From positions 80,601,799-80,665,798 of the forward strand of contig CM070915.1 in NCBI GenBank assembly GCA_036417435.1: a stretch of 64,000 bases of DNA. Direction: 5' to 3'. Numbering within the stretch: position 1 is the stretch's first letter; every line of letters begins with the position of its first letter. This document shows, in pieces, positions 12,060 to 24,646 of the stretch. The notes under the pieces were generated by a model. It saw nothing but the letters and a program-made list of their open reading frames with translations, had not been told where the DNA came from and ran no database searches. Made by a program: the position numbers and the translations under genes. The DNA is from Inia geoffrensis (lineage: Eukaryota; Chordata; Mammalia; Artiodactyla; Iniidae).

Positions 12060-12880
12060 TCCTTTCCTGGACACTGAGAGTAATTATTCCTAACCTCTCT
12101 GCCTCCACTGGGTCTTCCCTATTATTCTCTAAATCCATCTCACCTTTTCTCTGAGATCTCTTTAGACAATGGATCCCAATCAAGCCAGATCAAACTTGCA
12201 ACCTAAGCTCCCCACCCCTCTCCTGCCTTGAATCCCAGCTTCTAGCAGAGGGGTCACAGCACCATCTCCACAACTCGAGCCCCTCACCTCCTCCCCCACC
12301 AGTCCACCAACACTGTCCGACACGGTCATTGGGCTCTCCTTGGTGTGCATCGTACTTGCCCTCCTTGACGCAGACATACCCTAAACAGATCTAAAACCGT
12401 GTTCTTCATCGCCATGTTTACACCTTCTACTACACTCCTTTTTCCTTGAAACTGTCCACTGAGTCTGCTTTTGTGGCACTGTTTCCCACAAGTTCTCCTT
12501 CTCACTTTCACTGGGGTTTTGTTTTCACTGTTTTGTTCTAATTTAAAACACAAAGAGATGATGTACAACACAGGGTTGGGACACGTCCCCCTACATGGCA
12601 CACCCCAGGCCCCTTCACACGTCTTGCTGGGCCCTCCATGGCCTGGCCCCTATGGTTCTTCACACACACACCAGCCAGTCTCTTGCCCATGAATCCTTGC
12701 CAGTAAGTCTTTGCATCTCTGTTTCCCTGGCCAACCACAATCACAAAAGTAATCTCAATAGTCTATATTTCTATTTCCCTCTTTTAGACATAATTTACTC
12801 AAAAGCAGGAACAGTCATTTACTTGTCTTAATTGTCTAAGATAGCACTTGGAACACGGGTGCTCAATAAAATCTGATAAA
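12060..12880 (+). mobile_element. L2 LINE fragment
   Basis: Sense L2 relic. The 3' end is recognisable in 'agcacttggaacacgggtgc' followed by 'tcaataaaatc' at about 12845-12875, and a weaker L2-like block 'aaacagatctaaaaccgtgt' is near 12383. Coding potential is lost. The left limit is uncertain. Confidence 0.6.
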
Positions 12881-13142
12881 CCCAAACAACCAATCTCCAT
12901 TAAGGAAAGCAGTCACATAAGCTGGTTATGACTGAAACAGTGAATGCTCAACTTGGATGAACAATTCCATAAACCATCTCCAGAAATCAGGACTCCATAA
13001 CTGCTTATCAGAATTATAATTCTATTCTGTCAATCTTCCTTCCCAAGTAAATAAGTATTTTTAAATTAACATTGTAGGTATTTGGGCTTTTTAAGAAAGA
13101 GAAAAACTTAAAAAAAAAGTATTTAAAAAGGTGTAATATAAC

Positions 13143-13387
13143 CTTAAAAGCTTCTTTGCTGAATTTTCTGGAGTCTTGGGAAGCTTTGTCTCTTTCTGAG
13201 GTGTATGCAAAATGGCCTCTGTAGATTTTACCCTCGGGTTTATCGGTCTCTCCATAACCTGTCTTCCATCTGATCCGAAATCCATGTGGTATTTGTGAGA
13301 GGATTCTGAATCAATGAACAAGACATTCTCCGACTCATCATCTTTTTCACTGTCTGATGAATACTCTAAAATTTCTGTAGGATTTGT
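13143..13387 (-). CDS. Probable internal exon of an unidentified minus-strand gene
   Basis: A 245-bp exon candidate. On the minus strand a good acceptor ('ttttgtttttcag') precedes position 13387, and the frame is open from the first base for 81 codons plus two bases, ending at AAG before 'gttata' (GT present, otherwise a weak donor). Translation begins TNPTEILEYSSDSEKDDESE and ends near KTPENSAKKLL. The first third is acidic and serine-rich; the rest is basic with two TP motifs ('HTPQKE', 'KTPENS'), which suggests an unstructured, possibly phosphorylated and nuclear region. That localisation is inference. No repeat family covers it. I do not recognise the gene. The frame stays open past the donor to a stop at 13091-13093, so a 3'-terminal exon is also possible. 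Confidence 0.6.
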
Positions 13388-13399
13388 CTGAAAAACAAA

Positions 13400-15135
13400 A
13401 ATTAAGAGAAATGCAATTAAATTTGGAGAACTCTTTATTAAAATTCACATTTATACATGCCTATTATTCTATTCCCTTATGACTATATTCATTGAAATAA
13501 CTTTGCAGATATAGTATCTGTAGCTGAAACTTCTATTTTGACACAAAATCCAAACCAAGTAAGCCATATACCCAAAGACAAGAGATTAAATCAATTGTAA
13601 GCCAGGCACTATCTCACAGAATCCACCAAATTCAGTACAAATATCTCAATCTTCCTTCAATAAACTAAAAGAAATGTGCTGCACATATGTCAGTCTCAAA
13701 AACTGAACTCATAACACCAACCTGAATAGCCATTAGTCATTGTAATCTAACACCTATTGGAAAAGAAGTATTGTTTTGATTTTGAATTTTAATGTGGGGT
13801 AAATAATATTCACTATTTGCTAAAAGCCAACTATAAAGAAAATTGCCTCTTCAGGTGTAAACCACTTAATTTAACAAAGAAGTCTCCAACGATAAAGATG
13901 AAGAATGGACTTTTCCCACACAATTCCAATACAATATTATATTTTCAAGAGGCTAATTTGAAATTGCTAATATCAACAGGAGGGCACTACTTAAAGAATG
14001 AATCACTGAGTCTTCTTCCTAACATTTCCTATTTTTTCTTTTACTCAAATTTCTGAACTACCAAATAAATAAGAATTTTTTTTTGAAAACCAGATTATAA
14101 AACAGAAGTCATATCAACAGCCAATCCTGGAGAAAAGAATGAAAACATTCTTCTGTAATGTTTGCTGTCTTTGCCCAGACACATGCTAAAACTTTCAAGT
14201 GTGGTAGGTATTTTATTTTCCCATTACTTGGTTTTGCAAGTCAGTCCCGTATTGTTCTAATGTCAGCAACCATTTACCCTTCAACATTCTAATTTTCCAG
14301 TATATCAGTAGCCCCTCCTAATTTAATACCTACACTAAATTTTAAATTTACTAAATGTAAATTGTACATTTAGTTGAATGGATTCTCTACCCAGTCAATT
14401 CATGATGTAGCTATGGGGACCCTCATGAGGAGCCCTTTCTACTGATGGTCAGCATGGACTGTGTCACTGGCATTATAGCAGGCACTTGGCTAGAACAAGT
14501 GAAGAGGATACAAGTGGGTGAGGGTTATCGTTTGTGGGGATATGTGTGAGCATGGGTGTGGGTGTGTGCATGGGTGTGGGTGTGGGTGTGTGCGTGTGTG
14601 GAGGTTGGTTAGCACTATGGTTTTCATCATTTCCTAATCTACACACAAGGCAAAAGGTTTACCACATTTGGCCTTTTTTGAGGATTGTATAGTTAAAACC
14701 TTTTTAAGAGCTTAAAAAGGACATCACCCATCCCCACATCTCCTCCAAAAACCAGCTTGGGTAGTCACCTGTTACCACGCGCATTTAGAATACGAAAAAG
14801 TAAATGAAAAAAATTCTCAAAAGAAGAGCTTAGTTCCACTATCCTTTTCACAATCTCAGTTGCATGCCTACATTACTGAATTACTAAAGTGTTTAATTAC
14901 TAAATACTGCTAACCCATTAATAAGCTCAAGGGTCACGTTTCCCCCCAAACACAGCTTCCGAATAAATATTAACAATAGGCCACAAAAAGAACCAGGGTC
15001 GTTTACACTGAAAGTTAAGTTCCTCAACACTGAAAAGTTTTATATATTACTTGAGAACTCCAAATTTAATTTCATCTTTTTGTTATGGAATGTCTTTTAT
15101 TTTAGTACTCTCAAGTTTTGTGCTTCCTGCTAGAG
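13400..15135. other. Intron-like DNA
   Basis: No exon or repeat family recognised. A degenerate GT/GGGTGT-rich tract lies at about 14540-14602. Confidence 0.5.
14540..14602. repeat. Imperfect (GGGTGT)n / (GT)n tract
   Basis: Alternating 'gggtgt' and 'gtgtgc' words over about 60 bp, a simple-sequence repeat. Confidence 0.8.
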
Positions 15136-15343
15136 CAGGGCTTCTCAACCTCAGTGCTGCTGCCATTTCACACTGGATAACGTGGGGTCCTGTCCTGTGC
15201 ATTGTAGGGTGTTTAGCAGCATCCCTGGCCACTACCCACTAGATGTATTAGCACTGCCCCACCAGTCATGACTATCAAAAATGTCTCCAGCCATTGCCCA
15301 ATGTCCTCTGGGGGACAAAATCATCCCCAGTTGAGAACCACCG
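15136..15343 (-). mobile_element. MER5A-type hAT DNA transposon relic
   Basis: About 208 bp with terminal inverted repeats 'cagggcttctcaacc' and 'gttgagaaccaccg'. The interior has the MER5A phrases 'tgcattgtagggtgtttagc' and 'aatgtctccagccattgccc' in antisense. The flanks tgctagag and tcctagaa resemble an 8-bp hAT target duplication that has diverged. Confidence 0.85.
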
Positions 15344-15369
15344 TCCTAGAAAAATGTCAACAAATAACC

Positions 15370-16420
15370 AGCTACACGTGGCCTGTTTTGGGGACTCACA
15401 TGCAGAAGCAAAGGGGACACAGGGCTTTGTGGGGATGGGGAGGTCAAAATGAAATAGTCATAAAACAATGTGGTGGAAGTACTGCAAATGAAGTGTTGTT
15501 CAGGCTCTAAGGGAACAAAAGGAAAACAAAGCCAGGTGGGGCACAGGGAGAAAGGAAGAAGGAAAGAACTACCACCTGAATCAGGATCTGCCACCTAAAG
15601 CTGAACGCTAAGTGTAGGTTATTAGGCAGAGAGAGAAGGAAGTACATTCGGGGCTAGGAACAGGAAGACCACAAATATGAGGCCAGAGGGAACAGAGCAC
15701 ATGCAGGAACATCTACAAGCAGCAGAAGAGAGAGGGCTGTTGAACACCTTGCAGACCAGAGCAGGGCATGCAGCTTTATTCTGAGGCACTGGGGGAGCCA
15801 CCGGCAGTTTTAACAGGGGCTAACCAAGTCACTTGTTGATATGGAATGATCATCCAAACAACATTCTGAAGAACTGACTCTACTATGGGCAAGTAGGGAA
15901 AGCAGCTAGCTAGAAGGCTCTTCCATAATTAAAGCAAGAGATAAAGAAGATGTGAGGGAAGTGGGAGTAGAGAGAAGTGGACTAGAAAGAAAATAAGGAA
16001 GGAGATATAACAATACTTAAGGACTCCCAGATGTTAGAAATCAAAGTGAAAGCAGAGTCAAAGGAAACCCCAAGCACCTGGTTTGAGCAACAAGAGAGGT
16101 ACATTTATCAAGAACGGGAATTCAGGAAATATTATATGTCCAATATATCTGCAGAGGGATAGTTGCTAATACTAAATATGGTTTTGATACGTTAATATTG
16201 CAATGCCTATGAAATAGTTGAGATAAAACTGACCAAGAGGCAGCGGCTCTATGGGTCTGGAGCTTTAAGAAAGGGATATGACATGGAGATACAAGTTCAG
16301 GAATCATATAAGAACAGAAACAGTGCATGAAGGTATGAGAGGTAGAAAGGACTGTCCATGGAAATTATGTAAAAGTAAGAAGACAAGGTTCAGGTTGGAA
16401 CCTTACGAATATCACCAACA
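15370..16420 (-). mobile_element. L2 LINE fragment, antisense
   Basis: Antisense L2 sequence: 'cagctttattctgaggcact', 'gggggagccaccggcagttt', and later 'gggtctggagctttaagaaa'. These parallel the L2 coding-region reverse complement ('actttattctaagtgcaatg', 'gagtctggagctca'). It is diverged and non-coding. The limits are approximate. Confidence 0.6.
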
Positions 16421-16509
16421 TTAAACCTGTATTCAGGCGGGAAGAGACAGAAAAGTGGATTGGATTTGAGAAAAAAGAGATTGCACAGACATGACCCCAA
16501 CATCATCTC

Positions 16510-16645
16510 AAGCTCAGCCCTGCCCTCAACAGCAGGTTATCTTAAGCAGTTTATTTAACTTTCCCATGCCTGTTTCCTCATCTTCAATTTGGAGAAATAA
16601 TCACATCTAACGCATTAAGCATTTAGTAAATGTTTTAAATTATGT
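16510..16645 (+). mobile_element. MIR SINE relic
   Basis: Core phrases 'agtttatttaactttcccat' and 'gtttcctcatcttcaatttg' correspond to the MIR core ('gttacttaacctctctg', 'gtttcctcatctgtaaaatg'). Confidence 0.6.
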
Positions 16646-17389
16646 ATTTTTAAATTTTGTATTTATTTTCTGGAAAGTTTTTTTTCTTGATTCCTAAGAG
16701 GATCTCTATGTAAAGGACAACGAGGAAGACAACAAATAATGTCTTCAGCAGCCAATCAAAAAGACAACTAATGCCTTAGCCAGCAAAGGAAACCATGTAT
16801 TCTTCACATAGGCATTTCTAATTTCTAACAGGAAGCAAAAGGCCATAACAAATATCTTTAGCAAAAGAGAGCAAGAGGCAACACTTCAGCATATTTTATT
16901 TTAGAACTGCTCCCCCAAGCCTGAAATCCTGATGAATGTGGGGGAACTTTCCTCACATGGACACAGAGAGGAACTACAGCTCACCAGACACTAGCTGTCT
17001 TAGCCCCAGCCTGACAGTAAGGAACTCACATTTCTTCACAAAGATGGTGCGCACATGTGCACACGTGTGCATGAATGCACGTGCACGGTGTGTCTGTGTG
17101 CAGGCATGCGGAGGTGCACATACCTGGGATGAGAGGAGAAGGGAAGAATCAAAGACAGGTGAGAGGAGCCTGCAGGCTCAGAAGCTTCAGTTTACATTTT
17201 ATCTTTATACTGTAAAATCTGATTAATGAGAAAGGAGGGCTATGAGTTTTGGACCAAGAAAGACTTGGTTCTCAATCACAGTGTAGCTATTTTATTGTTT
17301 TGCAGTTGCACAAGTTACTTCACTGGCTCTCCCATCGCTTAGTTAAATGGAAAAATTCTACTAGAAATATTTCAAGAATTAGAGATACT

Positions 17390-18010
17390 TACTATTTATT
17401 ATGAAATAATTTAAGCACATGGAAAAGTATAATAAAAAATACATGTTTTCATTACCCAATCACCCTTCATCAAATATTAACACAATACAAATTTTTCTTC
17501 ATTTTTTTTAATGAGGCGGTTGTAATTTCCTATCTCTCTCTTCCTGTTCTAGTTTTCCTCCTTCCTAGAGGTAACTCTCTCCTGAATTTGGCATTTCATT
17601 AACATCCTGTTTTTATCCTTTTTCTACCACACACACACATAAATACTGTATAGTATTATTTTGCAAGCTTTTAAACTTTATATAATTTTTTTTTTTTTTT
17701 TGCAGTAGGCGGGCCTCTCTCACTGTTGTGGCCTCTCCCGTTGCGGAGCACAGGCTCCGGACGCGCAGGCTCAGAGGCCATGGCTCATGGGCCCAGCCAC
17801 TCCACAGCATGTGGGATCTTCCCGGACCAGGGCACGAACCCGCGTCCCCTGCATCGGCAGATGGACTCTCAACCACCGCGCCACCAGGGAAGCCCAAAAC
17901 TTTATATAAAATTTTTAAACGGTATCCTGTGAACACAGCTCTTAATGACCTACTTTTCTATCAATATTATCTTTTTTTATATTTATCCATGTTCATACAT
18001 GTTAGCTCTA
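17390..18010 (-). mobile_element. Ancient L1M-type relic, split by a SINE
   Basis: Antisense old L1 3' sequence, with 'ctctcctgaatttggcattt', 'aaactttatataa' and 'tttatccatgttcatacatg'. A CHR SINE splits it at 17686-17896. Confidence 0.5.
17686..17896 (-). mobile_element. CHR-type SINE (short form), minus strand
   Basis: Reverse-oriented short-form SINE. The poly-T (the A tail) is at the left and 'ccaccagggaagccc' is at the right. It is flanked by the 13-bp duplication aaactttatataa at 17673-17685 and 17897-17909. Confidence 0.95.
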
Positions 18011-18420
18011 TTTCAGTGTTGCTCAATGAAACAAAGCTATGTAATTTTAAATTTCTAGTAGCTATATTAAGAAAATAAAAAGAAACAGATGAAATTAATA
18101 TGATATTATTTAACCAAATGTATCAAAAATATAATCATTTCTCTTCTTTCTCAGTTGTCACCAGAATCATCTTTAGCAGTCTCTTCACAGCAATCCCAGT
18201 TTTTGCTTCTGTGCACCTCAAAAGTCTCCCAGCCTCTAGCCACACCCAGTTCCAAAGCCACTTCCACATTTTAAGATATTTGTTAGAGCAGCACCACACT
18301 TCTCAGCACCACCCTCTGTATTGGTCTGCTCAGGCTGCCATAGCAAAATACAAGAGAGAGAGAGAAAGACACAGAGACACAGACGGAGAGGCTGATTTTC
18401 TCCTGCTTTCTTTGGAAAGC
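18005..18420. repeat. Cluster of old dispersed-repeat relics
   Basis: The block at 18025-18130 ('tgtaattttaaatttctagt', 'aaagaaacagatgaaattaa') resembles a MER-type DNA transposon. The block at 18230-18400 ('cagttccaaagccacttcca', 'ctgctcaggctgccatagca') resembles common LTR-like mammalian repeats. Exact families cannot be assigned by eye. Confidence 0.4.
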
Positions 18421-18429
18421 TAACCAACT

Positions 18430-21400
18430 GGTGCCCTCTGAAAATTTTCATATACAATTACTTTCTTCAGGTTTACAGCCCATTTACAGAAATAATACAG
18501 AAGCGAAAATTAGGATCCTTTGCAGTAGAAAAAATACTGCAGTGGTCAAATTCACAGAACCAAAGAGTGACTATGTAGCTATGATCATAATTTGCTAATG
18601 TTTAAAACATAACAAAATTATTAGTATTATGACTCTTTTTCTCTCCTCTGACCCAATGAACTTCAGAACTAGGAGTCTCCTGAATTAGTGATTAAGCATC
18701 ACAAATGACAAGATTAAGACATGAGCAAGTAGTTCCTATGAAATCAGTCAGCAAAGGCAAGGACAACACCCTAACCTGACCACAGCTGAAGTCACCTGCA
18801 ATCTACCAAACCCATACTGGCTCAGTTTCCAGAAGTCAGAAAGACCACATCCGTTATGATTTATTTCTGACCCCTCCTTTCAGAGAACACCTGCCTTTCT
18901 ACCGGGGGACAGCCATCCACCTCCAAGCAGCCACAGGGATGGCCTCCCATGTCTGAACAGTCATGTGTCTACTATGACTGGCCTTAGGTAGGCAACTGAC
19001 CAGATCTGAGGCAAGCAGATTCTGCAGATCTTGAATTGAGAGATACAGAGCCTGACAGGGAGAAGCTGAGACACACTACTGACAAATCTCTAAAGGAAAG
19101 ATCCGTGAGGCCCTGCTAGTGAGGTTCCCAGATCTCCCTGCGGCCCAGTTCACCCTTCAGCTTTACCTTAGATTCCTCAGGAGAGATATACTAGCATGAT
19201 TCCAAAAAGTTTACTTTTCCTATTAAACTAGCTACGTTTGTTTTCTGTTACTTGCATCTAAGAAAATTAACTATCTGCTAAATATCTCCAAGTACAGGAA
19301 ATGTTCCATTAAACAAATATGTATTAAGTACACACTACGTGTAAGGTGTTATGCAAGAGAGAAAGTTTAATGAGACAGAGTTCCATAAAGACCTTGAAAT
19401 CAAATAAAGACATATTTCTTAAAAATTCTTAACAGATAAAGATGAGAAAAGAGAAAAGAAAGCACATAAGGCAGCAAAGTACCATGGATATTCAAGATAC
19501 ACGGACAAGTCTAGACAAATGGCAGTTTAGAGTTCATGTTGGGAGGCAAGAGACAATAGCAACATAACCCTACAGATTGGGTGTGTGTGTAGAGAGAGCA
19601 CACACGTTCTCTTATAAAAAGATAAATCAAATGACCCATCATCAATGGGAAATAGGTTCTAAATTTATTTCTTGGAACAATGATGAACTGGGGCAAATTC
19701 ACTCACATCCTTCCAATGTGGCTTCTTGGTACCAGTGACTGCTCTGAGTCAGTGATGAAGTCCATGCCTTCAGACTTGTTTCCATTCCCAGCCCCACTGA
19801 TGAAGTGCTCTAGCAAATTAAGTTACTACAGCATTTTAATGTGCTGAAAGTAATTCAGCACACTGGCAAGTGTTTATTCATTTCCAGCCTACTACTTTAA
19901 TAATTACTATTCCAAAACTGTTTGGTAACCAAACAGCACTACTGAAAATACTTCAGATAAAGAATCAGTTGGTTAAAGTAACGCACTAGGAAAGGCCAAA
20001 TTTCATGACAGTCAAGATAGTGGTGCTACCAATTGAAATAGAGGACACATTCAAGAGCAAAGAACAGCAGAAAGGAGGTAATTCTTTGGAATACAGGGAG
20101 TTTTAAACGATCACAGGACTATAGCACAGACACAGAGAGCCACCTAGCAGGAGGCTGGAAATTCAGCTGCTTGGCAAAGAGGCCACCGGAGAAGAAACAA
20201 TCCAAGGTATTGACCTGTAAGATGCCCTCACGGAGGACACGCGTGAGGACAAGCTGGCCGCCAGCACTCTAATTTCTGGGCTCCTTGAACCCAGTTAAGG
20301 TGCATTTATGACTTCCACCTCATCGTAGACAACCTGCCACAGACTGTATGGTAGGAATCACAATGGCTCCACGACTTCCATTACTTTTAGGGATTGTTTA
20401 TTTTAATAATCTATAATACCGTGCAGCCAAGATGATAAAAACACCCCACTGTCTCTCCCTTAAAATCTGCCAGTTATCTGGCAGTGCATACAACATCTGA
20501 GCGATGGGGAGAGCAAGGATAAGATGGGAAGCACACAGCTCACAAGGAGAAAATGTGAGCTGTAATCAGCTGGAAAACCAGGAATAAAAAAATTCTACAT
20601 CTTTTCTAAATAGGTGGATATTCAACAGTATCACTGTCTTTTTTTAAAAAATAGATTTTAAATAAGTATCATAAATTTTTAATTTAAAAAATTAATTAGC
20701 ATCATGTTCTATGCAATTCATCTGATACTCTGTAAGCTGAAGTTACTACCTATAATCCCATCTACAAATTTTCTTCATGAAATGTTCAGGGAAGAGTTTT
20801 GTAAGTAAAGAGCTATCCCTGAACTGAAGCGTCCTAATTCCTATAAATCAAATCTTTATCTAAATCCATGTATAAACATCTACATATGTAGGGTCCTCCT
20901 GGATAAAAATTGCATCCACTAACAAAGAAGTTAACTGCAAGATTAAGCCAACCCTCTGGGGTAAAGCAAATGAAACCAGTCAGCCAGATGAAACACCACT
21001 CTAACTTTCAGAAATTAAAGCTTTTAATTCTAAACTTTATAGAAAGGTCACACCAAGAGCAACAGTGGAATATCAATAATAAATGATAACCTCTTCATTT
21101 TGAGATGACGCCTCTGTAGCTAAATACTCACCCAGCTGGTAAAACAAAAGGAAGATGGTACCTAAACTAAAATCATTCCTTGAGATAATCAATTACAGGA
21201 CAGAAAACAGCTCAAACAAAAACGCAAGCCTCGAGCCCTGGTCTCAGCCCAGGCAAGAAGGCATCCCCAGTGGGGCCAGGGAAGCACCTTGTGCGCCTGC
21301 TAGCCCTGCAAAGTGGCAGGGCCACACCCGACAGCACTGCCTCTGCTCTCCGAGGCTTCCCACCCAATTACTGGCCAGCCTAGACCTGCCCTGGGAGGAT

Positions 21401-21586
21401 CAGCGAGGCCCAGGCTATGACCAGTTCACCATGTTTATCCTGGTTCAGCCTCCCTTTCTTCAACTCAGTACAAATGAGAACAGTCAGGGGAATTTTAAGG
21501 AAAGAACAAGAGAAGTATAAGGTCCTGCCTGCTGAGAAGTTTTCAAATCTAACCACCACCACTGAATGTTTTTAAGAAGGTTAAAA
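18430..21586. other. Intron-like unique DNA
   Basis: About 3.1 kb without exons or repeats that I recognise. Short isolated open frames lack splice-site or codon support. Confidence 0.45.
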
Positions 21587-21596
21587 GGTGGGGGCA

Positions 21597-21815
21597 GGGG
21601 CTTCCCTGGTGGCGCAGTGGTTGAGAGTCCGCCTGCCGATGCAGGGGACAGGGGTTCGTGCCCCGGTCCGGGAAGATCCCACATGCCGCGGAGCAGCTGG
21701 GCCCGTGAGCCATGGCCGCTGAGCCTGCGCGTCCAGAGCCTGTGCTCCGCAACGGGAGAGGCCACGGCAGTGAGAGGCCTGCCTACCGCAAAAAAAAAAA
21801 AAAAAAAAAAAAAAC
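21597..21815 (+). mobile_element. CHR-type SINE (short form)
   Basis: Full short-form copy with A box, B box ('ggttcgtgccc') and a 24-A tail. It is flanked by the perfect 10-bp duplication ggtgggggca at 21587-21596 and 21816-21825. The long pure A tail and well-preserved body suggest a young insertion. Confidence 0.97.
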
Positions 21816-22615
21816 GGTGGGGGCAACAGCAAATATGCTGAGGAAAGTACGCCATGGCAGTGACAAGTAACAGCACCAAAACCAAGAGCGCTCTTAAAAA
21901 TTAAGGGGAATGAAGAGTACTGGTAGCTGATAAGCCAACAAATTTAGTTAGCAAATGCTCTCATCTCCACTCATAATTATAAAATGGAATTTTATATGGA
22001 ATTCATTGGTTTAACAAAGTAGTTGAATGCTGCTGTCAATATCAGAAATCATTCTGGGTGCAGTGGATGTACTGGGGGCGGGGCTGGGACACCAGAATCC
22101 TTATCTGTGTGGTCTTTAAATTCCCGTGGAATAGTAACAAACACACACACTCACACACACACTCCGTAATTAACAGTGGGCTGTTCACTGGCTATTTATC
22201 AAGAACTACACTGGTTGTGTGAAAAAGGACAGCAAAACCACCAAGAATGGAAGGAGTGTATCAGAATCCCAGCTCCTAACAGTATTTTATTTTCTTCTGG
22301 GATTGAAACTCAATAAAAGCAACAAAATTCTAGACAACAGAGTCAAACTACTGACAGGGGTACACTTTCACTGTTTACTTGGTGAGCTTTCTGTGACTGA
22401 CAGTTTATCCATCAAAATCACCGCCAGCCAATGAAAGGGAAACAAAAGCTACAGAGTTTCTCACACATTCAAGAAACAAAATAGTTTCTGAGGTAAACAG
22501 GTTTAACAAGCTACACCCATGGTTACACCTCTGTAAACCATTTGGCTTGCCTTCCCCAAACCAAATGTTTCCAACCTCCAACTCCAGCCCAATGAGAACG
22601 ACAGAACACCAACAT

Positions 22616-22682
22616 GGGTTCACAGAAGCACCATTCCACCTCATCTTACGGGTTCACAAAAGCACCATTCCACCTCATCTTA
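22616..22682. repeat. 34-bp direct tandem duplication
   Basis: The unit begins 'gggttcacagaagcaccatt' and occurs twice back to back (22616-22649 and 22650-22682) with one mismatch. Confidence 0.9.
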
Positions 22683-23315
22683 ACGTCCAAAGTGCCAAGG
22701 AGCCCAAGGAGGAAATGAGAAACAGCAGGGCAAAGGCTCATCCTAAGACAAAGAGCAAGAAAGAGAAACTGCAGCACTCAAGAAGGAGCCTGCTGGGTCG
22801 GTCAAAGTTCACTGAGCAGCAGCTGAGCGTGGAGAAGCTCCTGCCTGCAGGCCCAGGTCCAGGAGGGCCCCGCAGCAAAGACCCGCCCAGAACCAGGAGC
22901 ACACGGCCCAGTGGGTGAGCACAGGAGAAGAAAGCAAAGCACCCTCCCTCCAAGGAAGACAGTATATGACAGGAATATGGATGCAGTCTGTGACACAACC
23001 TGTCTGACCATTCTCTCTGTTTCAAATATGTTCAGAGAAAGACACAGCCCACGTCTTTCTGCAACACGGACTTCTGGCAGACCCAGGCACAGGTGGCACA
23101 CGTATCCCTGGTCAGCTGGAGGCTACGGGGCATCCAACTCAAACCTACACTCAAAACTGGGCCTTCAAAATTAACAGGGAAGCAAAAAGGACAGCACACT
23201 CAAAAAGATTAATCTGTTCATTTGTGCAAACAGAACCAGAGGCAAGACACAGGTTGTTGCTGGTTATGAGTCAGGCTTTGCTTTTATTCAAGGCAAAGAA
23301 TTAAAATCCTACACA

Positions 23316-23503
23316 GACTATTAGGTATAAAATAAGCTATAGGGATATACTGTACAGCACGGGGAATATAGCCAATATTTTATGATAATTATAAATGGAG
23401 TATACCGTTTAAAAACTGTGAATCACTACATCGTATACCTGTAATTTATATAATATTGTACAGCAACCACACTTCAATTTAAATAAACTAAACTAAAACA
23501 AAA
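23316..23503 (+). mobile_element. Severely 5'-truncated L1 (3' UTR only)
   Basis: 188 bp of L1 3' UTR ('actgtacagcacggggaata', 'ataatattgtacagcaacca'). It is bounded by the perfect 14-bp duplication taaaatcctacaca at 23302-23315 and 23504-23517. Confidence 0.9.
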
Positions 23504-23517
23504 TAAAATCCTACACA

Positions 23518-24270
23518 ATGCAGAATGGCGGGGGGGGGAGATGGGTTGGAAGAAATGGAGGGAGGATCCTAGAGAAGGGAGAAAGGCGGCTTCAAAGGAA
23601 ACAAGCCAGGTAAGTGCCCTAAGGAACAAGGGAATAAACAAAAGCAATAACACTGAAAAGCAACTACACAGCCTCACAGGGCCTAAGGTGTACCCTCCAA
23701 ACACGGGTTCCAGGAGGTGTTAACAGGCGTTCAGAGAAAAGGGAGCTCCATAGTCAAATCCATTTGAATAAACATGGTTGAATAAAATTAAGTGCTGAGA
23801 TTTCTCAGGGGGCTTTAAGACATCCTTCCATGCTGTGATCTCTAGGAGGAGGCTGTAGTTTTCCACAATCTCTTCTACTTCTATCTTCTAAAATATCATA
23901 TGCTGAAGACAGTTTAATATTTTCTTGACAACTCACAATTATTCTCGTGGATAACCATTATTTTGGACTTGGACGTATGCAGTTCTGCATGTGCCAGATG
24001 GGCTTCCTTTCCCACCACTTATAAGGCTGCTGGCTGGTCTCAAACCTGTGATGCCCAAGACTGCTCCTAGCTGCATTTCTGATTGACTATCAAAGTCACA
24101 GACACCTTGTTTGCTTTGTGTTTGAAACCAGGAAACAGCAAGGCTCAGTGTTGGACAACAGGAGGACTATAAAGATTAATAAAATATAGATTCTGCTCTT
24201 TAGACATTTGTATCTAGCTACTTGTTCACAATTCAGTGAAGCCAAAAATACTCACTGTAAAGAAAATCTA
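23518..24270. other. Intron-like unique DNA
   Basis: Contains a short poly-G tract at 23530-23538. I see nothing else I can support. Confidence 0.4.
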
Positions 24271-24285
24271 AAAGCAATTATTTTA

Positions 24286-24631
24286 GGGACTTCCCCGGTG
24301 GTGCAGTGGCGAAGAATCCGCCTACCAATGCAGGGGACACAGGTTCGAGCCCTGGTCCAGGAAGATCCCACATGCTGCAGAGCAACTAGGCCCATGCACC
24401 ACAACTACTGAGCCTACGCTCTAGGGCCTGCAAGCCACAACTACTGAGCCCACATGCTGCAATTACTGAAGCCCGTGCGCCTAGAGCCCGTGCTCCGCAA
24501 CAAGAGAAGCCACCACAATGAGAAGCCTGTGCACCGCAACAAAGAGTAGCCCCAACTCGCCACAACTAGAGAAAGCCTGCACGCAGCAATGAAGACCCAA
24601 TGCAGCCAAAAGTTAATTAATTAATTAATTA
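24286..24631 (+). mobile_element. CHR-related SINE (long form)
   Basis: About 345 bp. It has a tRNA-like head with B box 'ggttcgagccc', a body with repeated 'ccacaactactgagcc' words, an end on 'gcagccaaaa', and an (AATT)n tail. The diverged 15-bp duplication aaagcaattatttta / aaagtaattatttca lies at 24271-24285 and 24632-24646. Confidence 0.92.
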
Positions 24632-24646
24632 AAAGTAATTATTTCA

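Noticed and set aside
22547..22918. A 123-residue plus-strand frame rich in basic residues
   Set aside because: It spans a 34-bp tandem duplication, has no recognisable domain, and lacks clear splice sites or a promoter.
23591..23613. Plus-strand CAG/gtaagt donor-like motif
   Set aside because: No open exon with a polypyrimidine acceptor precedes it, and the only good exon is on the other strand.
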